A stretch of 64,000 nt of DNA from Cordilura impudica (lineage: Eukaryota; Arthropoda; Insecta; Diptera; Scathophagidae), in the NCBI GenBank assembly GCA_963682025.1, contig OY821521.1:194713026-194777025 (forward strand), in the 5' to 3' direction. Of this stretch, positions 45,014 through 55,315 are shown in pieces. Position numbers and translations under genes: made by a program. A model generated the notes under the pieces. The model was given only the letters and a program-made list of their open reading frames with translations, had not been told where the DNA came from and searched no databases. Position 1 is the stretch's first letter. Each line of letters begins with the position of its first letter.

Positions 45014-45815
45014 TTATACCACTATGTGGTTTGGGTATAATGACTTTGTGCTGCTGTTTGTAACAACCAAAAATATTCGTCCTAGACCCATCTTTAAATA
45101 TACCGATCGACTCAGAATCTCTTTTTGAGTTGATTTAACAATGTCCGTCCGTCCGTCCGTCCGTCCGTCCGTCTGTGTGTCCATGTAAACCTTGTAATCA
45201 AACTGCAGGTGTCAAATATGAATATATTTTGATGAAATTTGGTATATAAGCTTATATCGGCCATGGGATGAACGCTGTTGAAATTGGTGAGAATCGGTCC
45301 ATGTTCAGACCTAGTCCCCATACAAATGACCCCTATGAAATCGACATAAATTGCCATAAGATCTAAATTATCATATAGATCTCAGTCAAATTGGGTTTGT
45401 ATGTGTTTATTACATCCGCTAATCAGTAATTCAAAAATAATCCCTATAGGAAAATTCTTACTCATAGGCCCCATATAGAGCTGCTTCCCGATCTTCACTT
45501 AAATCTATCAAAAAACAAAAATATTGCACAGATTTTTCTCAAATTTGGTTTGTATGTATTTTTTCAAAGTATTTATAAGTGGCTTTACCAAATATGGTCA
45601 GGATCGGTCCATTTTTCGACCTAGGCCCCATATAAATATAGTATCCGATATGAACTTTTTCATATCTACAGCGAAAAAAATTAATAAAAATACCACTCAA
45701 ATTTGGTTTATGCTTACTTTCTATATCCAATTAGTTGGACCGAAGAGATAGGGTCTCTAAACCATGGTATAGGGTATCGTATAGTCGGGCTAGACCGACT
45801 ATAATTTTCTTACTT
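45014..45815 (-). mobile_element. DINE-A element, full length
   Basis: Closing hairpin ATACCACTATGTGGTTTGGG at the left, GTCC microsatellite at 45144-45172, and a slightly damaged palindrome TAGTCGGGCTAGACCGACTA at 45783-45802. Confidence 0.9.
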
Positions 45816-45954
45816 GTTTTGAACTGTTTCTTTTAACTCATACGCTCTGTCTGTCTGTATGTCTGTCTGTCGTGGGTCAACCCAATTCCCCTTAACCAAT
45901 TAATCAGAAACTTGACCCATAGTCTTGCTGGGACTACAGATTAATTTTGTGGTA

Positions 45955-46605
45955 GTCACGCACAGTCACGCATAGTCACGCACAGTCACGGAGTGATCTA
46001 AATTTCATTTTGACTCATCCGATCGATCTTAAACTTGGTCCGTACACTTGGTGTGAAAAAAGATTAACTTTGACTTAGTCACGCACAGTCACGGATGGTC
46101 ACGCACAGTCACGGAGAGATTTAAAACGGACTTCCCTTCATCCAATTAATCTGAAACTTGGTCGATATACTTGCTGTAAAGAAAAATTAACTTCGACATA
46201 GTCACGCACAGTCACGCATAGTCACGCCCAGTCACGGAGTGATTTAAAACCCATTTCCACATATACGATCAAACTGAAACTTCGTCGATAGACTCGCTGT
46301 GAAAAAAGATTAACTTTGACGTAGTCACGCACAGTCACGGATGGTCACGCACAGTCACGGAGAGATTTAAAACGGACTTCCCTTCATCCAATTAATCTGA
46401 AACTTGGTCGATATACTTGCTGTAAAGAAAAATTAACTTCGACATAGTCACGCACAGTCACACACAGTCACTCACAGTCACGGAGTGATTTAAATCCCAT
46501 ATCCCCTCATCCGATCGATCTGAAACTTTGTCCACAGACTTATGGCCAAAGATTAATTTTAAGATAGTCACACAAAGTCACGCACAGTCACGGAGAGATT
46601 TTAAA
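45955..46605 (-). repeat. ~118-bp GTGACTGTGC tandem repeat, block R2
   Basis: About six units, each with several AGTCACGCAC subrepeats, CGGAGWGATTTAAA and ATCTGAAACTTGGTCGATA. Segments 46066-46210 and 46314-46458 are almost identical, so a two-unit (~248 bp) higher-order repeat was duplicated recently. It is inverted relative to block R1 at 5.4 kb. A GTCTGTCTGTATGTCTGTCT microsatellite precedes it at 45848-45870. Confidence 0.85.
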
Positions 46606-47393
46606 CTCATATGTACAATTTAAAAAAGAGTTTTAATAAAAACATTGTTTTTTCTTGATTTAAAAATTTGTGTATATTATAAATTTACAATAAAAATTTA
46701 TATAGAAATATTCAAAAAGACATTAAAAAATTTTTTAACTAAAGTAAAAACATACGAGTTTTTCATTGAAATTTCTCTCTCTTGAACCAATTTCAAGTAA
46801 CTTTTACGTTCTCTGATTAATAAATTATATTTTAACTAGGGACTAGGACTAAAAATCATGTGAGTCCGATCGCAGTGGAGATGTGTAAACATCTGGTAAT
46901 AAATAAAATGCTGAAAACATTGACAAAAAGGTTATTTCATATAATAATTTTTTCACGAAACAGTCATAAGTCATACCGACTTGTCTTAATGGTCACATCT
47001 TACGCGTACGCGTACACCTCTCATGTACGCTGTTTTTGTGATTGTATTGTGAAATAGAAATTTACCCCCCTGCGCGTATAGATGTTTACACATCAAAAGT
47101 TTACGGCGGCCAAAGTTTGGCATTTTCTGACAAAATTTAACTTACAAAATTTCTAAAAAGTATTATTTGTAAAATTAACTGAAAAAATAAGACTATATAA
47201 AAAAAACCCTTTTTAACCTTTTAACACTTCCCTTTTGTACTAAAATTTAACTAAAAATGGAAATTTATTTTAAACCCTCCATAACTTTTTTTATTATCGG
47301 CCGATATTTACGTTTTATAGCAAAAAATTAAATGCTAACCTACCAAAAAAAAAAAGAAACCGCATATCAAAACTCCAATCCAGTCAAAAGTTA
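46606..47393. other. Transib right interior, unassigned
   Basis: A 15-base inverted pair, GATGTGTAAACATCT at 46879-46893 and AGATGTTTACACATC at 47080-47094, brackets a ~200-bp segment with TACGCGTACGCGTAC in it. Otherwise nothing is recognised. Confidence 0.4.
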
Positions 47394-47432
47394 TGGATTT
47401 TTGACCGCCTTCTCGTGAAATGGTCCACTGTG
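47394..47432 (-). repeat. Transib right terminal repeat, RSS-like
   Basis: Read inward on the minus strand: CACAGTG (47426-47432, identical to the V(D)J heptamer), 23-bp spacer (47403-47425), AAAAATCCA (47394-47402). Confidence 0.8.
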
Positions 47433-48225
47433 CGGCGTGTTGGAAGAAAAATCTTTAATACTATTTACGATAAGCCGCAATACAGCACAAGAGAATTCAA
47501 TCTTCGATTGAATAATGATTATGGGGGCTGACTGTTTCACATGAAACCATCCAAAATGTATTTAAAAAAACACAAATATTCCTAACAAGTGGCTATTGAA
47601 AAATATTGAAAAGCGATTTGAATTTGCTGCAGAACACATTTTTCCTCCTCCAGAGTACTGGGATGATGTTATTTTCTGTGACGAGAGGAAACTGATGCTG
47701 TACTGTCGTGACGGACCCCAAAATATTTTTCGAAAACTTCGAACAGCATTAGAAAATCAAACTTTAATTCCTGCAATAAAGTTTTGAAAACTATCAGTTA
47801 TATGTGGTTGTATATCAAGTGAGGGAGTTGGTAAAATCTGGATTGTGATGAAATAATGATCATAGAAGTTTTCTTGTTTTTTATAATGAACTGACCGCTA
47901 GCATTCGACAATTCGGTTTTCTTGGCCTGGAAAATTCAACTGAGTTCATATGCAAATTTTATCCAGATAATGATCCAAATCAAAAACTTATTTGTGTAGG
48001 TGCCGGTTTTTATAAAACTGTATCAAACTGTATCAGTCCAGACATGATTATATGTGGATGCATCATAACAAAAGGTCGAAAAAGGTCGGAAAAACGTAGA
48101 CAAAAATTAAAATGCTTTACTGAAGAAGAGTGGGAACAAATACCCGCAGAATATAATTTCCCATAGCTTATTCATTCAATGCGCAGACGTTTACATTGAT
48201 GCTCAAGGTGGACCCACAAAATATT
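47433..48225 (+). pseudogene. Tc1-like transposase, main part, after the Transib insertion
   Basis: Frames in order: RRVGRKIFNTIYDKPQYST, NNDYGVTVSHETIQNV-like, then IEKRFEFAAEHIFPPPEYW and DDVIFCDERKLMLYCRDGPQ (first catalytic Asp, about 47.67-47.70 kb), then CGCISSEGVGKI, ELTASIRQFGF, FYPDNDPNQK (second catalytic Asp region, 47.95 kb), EEEWEQIPAEYNF, LIHSMRRRL and a final AQGGPTKY-like end. It is close to full length when combined with the 42535-42729 part. It has multiple frameshifts and stops. Terminal inverted repeats were not found with confidence. Confidence 0.9.
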
Positions 48226-49434
48226 AGCAACCAAAAACCCATAAATGTACAATAAATTAAACATTTATCGAATTAAGCTTAAGTGTGCAAACATTTAATT
48301 AACAGCACAAAAACTTAACAGTTGCCCTTTTAAATTATTCATTAGAATATTTTTATTGAAGTTGTACTATTTTATGTATTTCTTATATCTATAAACATAT
48401 GTACATAACTGCTAAGATGAAAAACGGAATAAAAAAGTTGATTATTTGAATTAGAAATTAATGCTTCTTTTGAAGTTTTTCTTCATTTTTTTCGTGTGCA
48501 AAGATTTTATGGACAAACTTTAGGTATTTAAAAAACACTTTTTTGCAAATATAAAAATTACCCTGAATATCTACATATATTTATAAAAATGGATAAACAC
48601 TTCTCACTTATTTATTTTATTTTATTTTTATTGCTAAAATTTTAATAATTAAAATTCACACTTTTTACTACAACTCGTTGTTGTTGTTATTTTTTTAATC
48701 AAAACAAAATAGAAAATATCTCCTTTTTTACTTTCATTGTTATTAACTTAACATTATCACTCTTTTGCTAAGAGGGTAAAAATAGAGAGAGAGAGAGAGA
48801 GAGAGAGATTTTAATTTCTCTTTTTACACTTGCTTGCATTTTATTATTTTTTCAATGAAGATGAAGCAAACGAAAAAAAAAATATGAAAAGAACTTTAAA
48901 AACAACAACAACTTTAATGCTTCATCATTTATTTGCTTCATTTTACACTTGTTTTGTACACATTTTTTTAAATTTTCACTATTTTCTATTTAAATTTTTA
49001 AACTTTTTAAATTTAAACTTTTTAAATTTTAAAGGCTTATATTTTTTATTATTTTATTGGAATATATTATATTATGATTAATAATAAACTTTTTCCGAAT
49101 TTTAACTCTTACTTTCACTAGTTTTTACGTACGACTTGCTGAATCACGACCGACTCTAGTCAATATTAAAATAGAACTAAAGTTAAGAAGAATCATTAAA
49201 GGGAATTTCGGAAAAGGGATAAAATTCAAACAATGTTGCCTACATACCAGTTTAAAAAAAAACGTGTTGGAATTTAATTAACAATTAATATATTATTTTT
49301 AATATTACTTAAAAATAAGTTTGATTGAGATTTGTTCTACATTAAATATTTATTAATATTATGAATTCAGCAAAGAACTAAACTACATACATTGCATAAA
49401 ATAAAGAATTATAGGCATACATCAGTTAAAGTCA
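48226..49434. other. AT-rich intergenic with microsatellite
   Basis: Contains a GA dinucleotide run at 48784-48809 and a TTTAAATTTTTAAAC-rich stretch near 48980-49030. No gene is supported; the 83-residue frame at 48830-49081 is low complexity. Confidence 0.5.
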
Positions 49435-49640
49435 TCCACTGTATTTCACATTCAATTGTATTTCAGAAAACGTCAATTGATTTTCGGAAGCCTCAATTGT
49501 AATTAAGAAAACATCAATTGATTTTCAAGAAAAAATATCAATTGTTTTACAGAAATTATAACATATTTTTCAGAAATTATCAAATCTATTTTAGAAAACC
49601 TCAATTGAATTTCGTAAAATATCAATTATTTTTTAGAAAA
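49435..49640 (+). repeat. degenerate ~24-bp ATCAATTGATTTTCAGAAAA repeat
   Basis: About eight imperfect units with a central CAATTG. A more decayed version lies at 33.37-33.74 kb. Confidence 0.6.
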
Positions 49641-50125
49641 ATATTCAGAACGCTGTACAAAAATATATATTAAAGTATTACATTGCATTTGAAATATTTC
49701 ACGTAAACTATAAACACGTTTTTTTGAAATCATGTAATCAAAGTCGGGTGACACAACTTCATACCCGATTCCTATCCTGGTTTTTGTATTGAAGCTGATT
49801 TAAAAAATTTCGTCATCTTCTTCTTTCCATGAAGTTTATATTCCAGTCCATAAAAAGTAATTTTATATATTGGTAATAATTTCCTGTGACTGCAAATCTC
49901 TAATACAAACAATAACAACTATTCGGTATTGTAGATTAAACTACATTTTGATTTGTATAATAAAGGGTTGCTTAATACAATAAGTTCAGAGCCACTTTCA
50001 AAAAACGTTGCTCAATTATAGTGAACGTAGTTACAAAATCTAATGTATCAATCGTTGGAATCACACAAATTTACAGTTAAAATAGATCAGAAATAGCTAA
50101 GTTGTTTCTAGTAATATAAAATAGT
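49641..50125. other. AT-rich, no identified feature
   Basis: No repeat family or frame that I can support. Confidence 0.4.
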
Positions 50126-50672
50126 AGTCGCACAAAAAATGGGCGCGATCGGATCAATATAAATACAAATACAAAGTAAATATTAAATGTCATATATCGT
50201 GAGTATTGTTATAGTGAGAGCCTTGGACTTTGCGTGAGCCCATAAGTTATTCATGTGATCAGTCGAACGAAAAATAGGCATGATGGAGCAGTGGGTATGC
50301 CACCGCCAATACAAAGTAAATATATATATTCATATAACTGGCGTACTATAAAAAGTAAATCTTAAAACTTTGTACGAGTCCATCAGATATTAAAGTGAGT
50401 AGTCAGATAAAAAATGGTCGGGACAGGATTAGTGGGCGTGGCATCTCTTACAGAAAAAATATGAAGTACTTTGAAAGCAACAGTCTTGAAATTTTTGACA
50501 AGTGGTCACAGAAAATATGGGCGGAATCGTCAAATTCAAAAATCTCTAAACGTCAAAATCGCCAAAACTGAAAATCGTTAAAACAAAACTTGCCAAAAAA
50601 AAAAAAAGTAAAATCTTCAAAATCAAAAATCGACAAAATCAAAAACCGGCAAAATCAACAATCGCTTAAATA
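50126..50672 (+). mobile_element. HelB fragment: GGGCGTGGCA units and AATCGCC minisatellite
   Basis: Three TGGGCG-type units (50138-50450) followed by the ~15-bp minisatellite (50525-50660), in HelB order. DINE-A interrupts it next. Confidence 0.7.
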
Positions 50673-51448
50673 AACAAGTAGGAAAATTATAGTCCGTCTA
50701 GACCGACTATCCGATACCCTATACCATGCGTTTAGAGACCCTATCTCTTAGGCCCAACAAATTGGATATAGAAAATAAGCATAAACCAAATTTGAGTGGC
50801 ATTTTTATTAATTTTTTGGCTGCAGATATGAAAAAGTTCATATCGGATGTTATGTCTATTTGGGGACTAGGCCCAAAAATGGACCGATCCTGACCATGGT
50901 TGGCAAAGTCTCTTGTATTTTGCAAAAATATATACAAACAAAATTTGAGATGAATCAGTGCAATATTTTTGTTTTTTGATACATTTAAGTGAAGATCGGG
51001 AAGCAGCTCTATATGAGGCCTATGACTAAAAGTTGTCCCATAGGGATTGTTTTTGGACTACTTATTAATGGATGTAATAAACACATACAAACCCAATTTG
51101 ACTAAGATCTATACGACAATTTGGCTCTTATGGCAATTTATGTCGATTTCATAGGGGTCATTTGTATGGGGGCTAGGTCTGAACATGGACCGATTCTCAC
51201 CAATTTCAACAGCGTTCATCCCATGGCCGATAAAAGATTAAATACCAAATTTCATCAAAATATATTCATATTTGCGACCTGCTGTTTGATTACAAGGTTT
51301 ACATGGACACACAGACGGACGGACGGAAGGACGGACATTGCTAAATCGACTTAAAAAGTGATTCTGATTCGATCGGTATAAAAAAAGATGGGTCTAGGTC
51401 AAATATTTTTGGTAGTTACAAACAGCACATGGTGGTATAGGGTATAAA
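50673..51448 (+). mobile_element. DINE-A element, full length
   Basis: Palindrome TAGTCCGTCTAGACCGACTA at the start; GGAC microsatellite near 51316-51337; closing GTGGTATAGGGTATAAA. Confidence 0.9.
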
Positions 51449-51690
51449 TACTGTCAAATGATATTCTAAATTCAAGGCCAATCGTTAAGTGCTGCTGGAT
51501 TTATTTAAAAAATCTATGTTATTCTCGTGGACAGCTGCATGTAGCTTGCGAAAGAAAACTGTATGTCAGCCAGCATTAAAATAAAATATATAAAATAAAT
51601 AAAAAAAAATTTTTTAATTTTACAGTACAAATTTTGTGGGAAAAATTGTTGATGAAAACATGCGTCTCTAACTGTCCGTAAGTCAAAGAA
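51449..51690 (+). mobile_element. HelB 3' segment
   Basis: Resumes HelB with CAAGGCCAATCGTTAAGTG and CTCGTGGACAGCTGCATGTA, parallel to 17.69 and 52.73 kb. Confidence 0.65.
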
Positions 51691-52478
51691 AAACAAGTAA
51701 GAAAATTATAGTCGGTCTAGACCAACTATACGATACCCTATACCATGCGTTTAGAAATTCTCTCTCTTAGGCCCAATTAACTGGACACAGAAAATAAGCA
51801 AAAACCAAATTTGAGTGGGATTTTTATTAATTTTTTTTGGCTGCAGATATGAAAAAGTTCATATCGGATGATATATCTATATGGAGACTAGGTCCAAAAA
51901 TGGACCGATCCTGATCATGTTTGGTAAAATCTCTTTTATTTTGCAAAAATATATACAAACAAAATTTGAGAAGAATCAGTGCAATATTTTTGTCTTTTAA
52001 TAGATTTAAGTGAAGATCGGGAAGCAGCTCTATATGGGGCCAAAGGGATTATTTTTGGACTACTCATTAATGGATGTAATGAACGCATACAAACCCAATT
52101 TGAGTAAGATCTATATGACAATTTGGATCTTATGGCAATTTATGTCGATTTCATAGGGGTTATTTGTATGGGGGCTAGGTCTGAACATGGACCGATTCTC
52201 ACCAATTTCAGTAGCGTTCATCGAACGGCTGATAAAAGCTTACACACCAAATTTCATCAAAATATATTCATATTTGCGACCTGCAGTTTGATTACAAGGT
52301 TTACATGGACACACAGACGGACGGACGGACGGACGGACGGACATTGTTAAATCAACTCAGAAAGTGATTCTGATTCGATCGGTATAATTAAAGATGGGTG
52401 TAGGTCAAATATTTTTGGTTGTTACAAACAGCAGCACAAAGTCATTATACCCAAACCACATAGTGGTATTGGGTATAA
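51691..52478 (+). mobile_element. DINE-A element, full length
   Basis: Palindrome TAGTCGGTCTAGACCAACTA; the longest uninterrupted GGAC run of the family here at 52317-52342; closing CATAGTGGTATTGGGTATAA. Confidence 0.9.
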
Positions 52479-52930
52479 CTATGAATGCGACTGTCAAATA
52501 ATTTTTGACAATTACATTAATTACCAATGTGATTAGTCATGGAAAATATGGACGGAATCGCCAAATTCAAAAATCGCCAAATCAAAAATCGCCAAATTCA
52601 AAAATCGCCAAAACTGAAAATCACGAAAAACAAAAATCGCCACAAACAAAAATCTTAAAAATCAACAATCAGCGAAATCAAAATCGCTAAAACCAAAAAT
52701 CGCTTAAAAAAAAAATTGCGAAATTATATATTAAATTCAAGGTCAATCTTTAAGTGTAGCCAGAATTACTTTGGAAAATCCATGTTTTTCTCGTGGGCAG
52801 CTATATGCAGCCTGCTTCCGAGCAGGAACGGCGAAAAATTTGATAATTTTTGCAACGAATGGAAAATCAAAAAATAGTGTAAATCAATATTTAATAAAAT
52901 AAAACGTTTTAATTGTAAAATACAAACTTC
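52479..52930 (+). mobile_element. HelB fragment with AATCGCCAAA minisatellite and 3' segment
   Basis: Contains the uninterrupted TTACCAATGTGATTAGTCAT site (the empty counterpart of the HelA insertion at 17.1 kb). It also has the minisatellite (52550-52720) and the conserved CAGCTATATGCAGCCTGCTT segment. Confidence 0.7.
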
Positions 52931-53479
52931 GCATACTGGGTTAGAATTGCCTGTTTTCTTGGATTAATTAAAAAAAAAATAAGTATCTTCAAAATTATAT
53001 AAAAAATTCTATATCATCAAAATTAATGCCAAACGTGCTCTGGTGTTTTTGTAGTGAAACTTAAAAGTCAGACTTTATTGAAATATTTGTGCAAAAAAGG
53101 CTAAAAAAAAACGTGAAAACTTCGTACGTATATTTGAAAAAGTATTTGAAAAGTAAACAAGATCGCTAAAGAAAGATTAAGTTCAGGTTATTTGCAAATA
53201 TTTCGTTAACATTTGTGAAACAAATTGTGTCTCAAAGTGTTTTAGTTTTTATTATTTAGATTGGAAATGAGAGAAAAATTTAGAATTTTTATATTTCAAG
53301 TGAAATACTACCTGGAGTGAAAAGTACATGGCCTCACATAAAGTGCCAGTTTTTTAGTTTATTCAGTAGGGCCAATTATGTCAAAATTTCATGACATTTC
53401 ATTAATTAGAAAAAAAGTTACCGTTTTAAAAATGATGTTGCTTTTAAAGTTTTAGAAAAAACTGCATTCCAAAAAGTTT
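52931..53479. other. AT-rich, no identified feature
   Basis: May include decayed mariner flank, but no terminal repeat was found. Confidence 0.35.
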
Positions 53480-54085
53480 CGTGTTTTGATTAAACATTAT
53501 TTTTCGGTGGGAAAAAAGACTGCTCAAACCAAGAATGGATTGATAAACATTATGCTGAATCTTAGCCATCATATTCAATAGTTATAAGGTGGTATTCCAA
53601 ACTTAAACGTGGTCGTACGAACACAAATGATACAGATCGTCCAGGTCGTCCAAATGTGGCAGTTACCGAAGATAGCATAAGAAAATTGCAACACGCAATA
53701 TTGGATGATCGAAAGATTAAGTGAGTGTGATTGCTGACATCATAAAGGTACCAACATAGTGAATCGGCAAATATTTCTGCCCAATGGGTGCTGCGATTTT
53801 TAACAGCTGAACAAAAACTGAAACGTTTTCATGATTCAAAGTATACTTTGGAGATGTTTGAAGTAAAATCAACTGAATTTCTACCTCGATTTATAACAAC
53901 CGTGCGAAAGCCAACCAAAGCGACCAGGACTTGACAATCGGCTGGAAAGTAATAGCCAGTTTTTTTTTTGGGATACACGTGGTATAATATTTATTGATAA
54001 CTTGGAGAAAGGAAAAACAATAACTGCCGAGTACCATGTTGAGTTATTGGACAGATTGGATGAAGAAATTAAGAAAAAACGACTT
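53480..54085 (+). pseudogene. mariner transposase relic (irritans/mellifera-like)
   Basis: Frames give FRVLIKHYF-like and KKTAQTKEWIDKHYAES sequence at the N-terminal helix-turn-helix, IRWYSKLKRGRTNTNDTDRP and GRPNVAVTEDSIRKLQHAI near 53.60-53.70 kb, then KWVLRFLTAEQKL-like, KSTEFLPRFITT, QSAGKVIASFFF, GIIFIDNLEKGKTITAEYHV and ELLDRLDEEIKKKR. The segment with the first catalytic Asp is decayed. The sequence stops before the second Asp and runs directly into Transib-like sequence. Frameshifts and stops are frequent. Confidence 0.85.
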
Positions 54086-54262
54086 AAAAATAAAAGCTGA
54101 AACAAAAAAAGAAATTCAGAAAAAATTTAAAGAGGCATGGTATTAAAAGTTGACCAACTCATATTTTGTTTTGGAAATACGAATGATGGAAATACGACAA
54201 GACGTTTTTTCCGAAACGCTGAAACATCGGTCGAAATAACAAAATGAAATTATATGCTAATT
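54086..54262 (+). pseudogene. Transib transposase fragment, left piece
   Basis: KKEIQKKFKEA, then after a frameshift LKVDQLIFCFGNTNDGNTTR and RFFRNAETSVEIT, matching the NDGNTTRRYF block of the copy at 44.4 kb but differing in sequence. It starts exactly where mariner similarity stops. A DINE-A copy follows, and the fragment resumes at 55.07 kb. Confidence 0.8.
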
Positions 54263-54270
54263 TAATAAAA

Positions 54271-55005
54271 ACAAGTAAGAAAATTATAATCGGTCCAGAC
54301 CGCCTATGCGATACCCTATACAATGCGTTTAGAGACCCTATCTCTTAGGCCCAACTAATTTTTTTCCTTTGAATATGAAAAAGTTCATATCGGATGCTAC
54401 ATTTATATGGGGACTAGGTCGAAAAATGGACTGATACTGACCAAATTTGCCAAGGTCACTTATTTTTTGCAAAAACTTATACGAACAAAATTTGAGCAAA
54501 ATCTGTGCATTTTTTTTGTTTTCTGATAGATTTAAGTGAAGATCGGGAACCAGCTTCATATGGGGGCTATGACTAAGAAATATCATATGGTTAATATTTG
54601 GACTACTGGCAATTGGATGTAATAACATACACGAACCCAGTTTGACTGAGATTTATATGAAAATTTGGATCTTATGGCAATTGAAGTCGATTTCATAGGT
54701 GTCATTTGTATGGGGGCTAGGTCTGAACATGCACCGATTTTCATCAATTTCAACAGCATTCCTGCTGTGGTCGAAAGAAGCTTACGTACAAAATTTCATC
54801 AAAATATGTTCACATTTGCGCCCTGTAGTTTGATTACAAAATTGACATGGACACACTGACGGACGGATGGACGGACATCGCTAAATCGACTCAGAAAATG
54901 ATTCTGAGTCGATCGGTATAATAAAATATGGGTCTAGGTCAAATATTTTTGTTCGTTACAAACATCATGATTATACCCTGACCACATAGTTGTATAGGGT
55001 ATAAA
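54271..55005 (+). mobile_element. DINE-A element, inserted in a Transib fragment
   Basis: Palindrome decayed (AATCGGTCCAGACCGCCTA); a ~30-bp segment after the opening is missing; GGAC run near 54860-54876; closing hairpin CATAGTTGTATAGGGTATAA. Confidence 0.85.
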
Positions 55006-55120
55006 AATGCGCGTGTTGCTTATTGTTGTATCCAGTGGCCGTGAAATTAGGAATGAAAAATTCCACACACAGTTATTGGAAGAAGCGCAAGAAGATCGAA
55101 ATAAAGATTTTTGATAACCT
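55006..55120 (+). pseudogene. Transib transposase fragment, right piece
   Basis: Frame TQLLEEAQEDRNKDF at about 55070-55116 corresponds to the SEEAQE catalytic box region of Transib, with one substitution in the box (L for S). The ~80 residues expected between this and the left piece are missing. Confidence 0.65.
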
Positions 55121-55230
55121 CTGATCTAATTATTGCAATCTTGCGAAAATTGCTTACAAAGAAGGTTCAAAGCTTGCCAAAGCAGGCAATTTATTTAATT
55201 ATACCTGCAGCTCCCAACAAGGAATATTAA

Positions 55231-55252
55231 AATGATGATGATGATGATGATG
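55231..55252 (+). repeat. ATG trinucleotide microsatellite
   Basis: Seven tandem ATG/TGA units in an otherwise unremarkable 55.12-55.31 kb stretch. Confidence 0.8.
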
Positions 55253-55315
55253 TATAAAATATGATGTGTAAGTGCACCTATTGTACTCCTTGCACTTGTA
55301 CTTAATTATGCTTGA

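Larger units (their letters stand above)
42730..47432 (+). mobile_element. Transib element, 4.7 kb with nested insertions
   Basis: Both ends, read inward, give CACWGTG then GACCATWTYWYGAGAAGGCG-type sequence, then an AAAAAT stretch. The 5-bp CGGCG is duplicated at 42725-42729 and 47433-47437. A 5-bp GC-rich duplication, a CAC-starting inverted repeat and a Transib transposase inside agree with one another. Transib is the superfamily from which the RAG1 core is thought to derive. Inside it lie DINE-A pieces, HelA and the 118-bp repeat, so much of its length is not Transib. It retains a C-terminal transposase part only. Confidence 0.9.
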
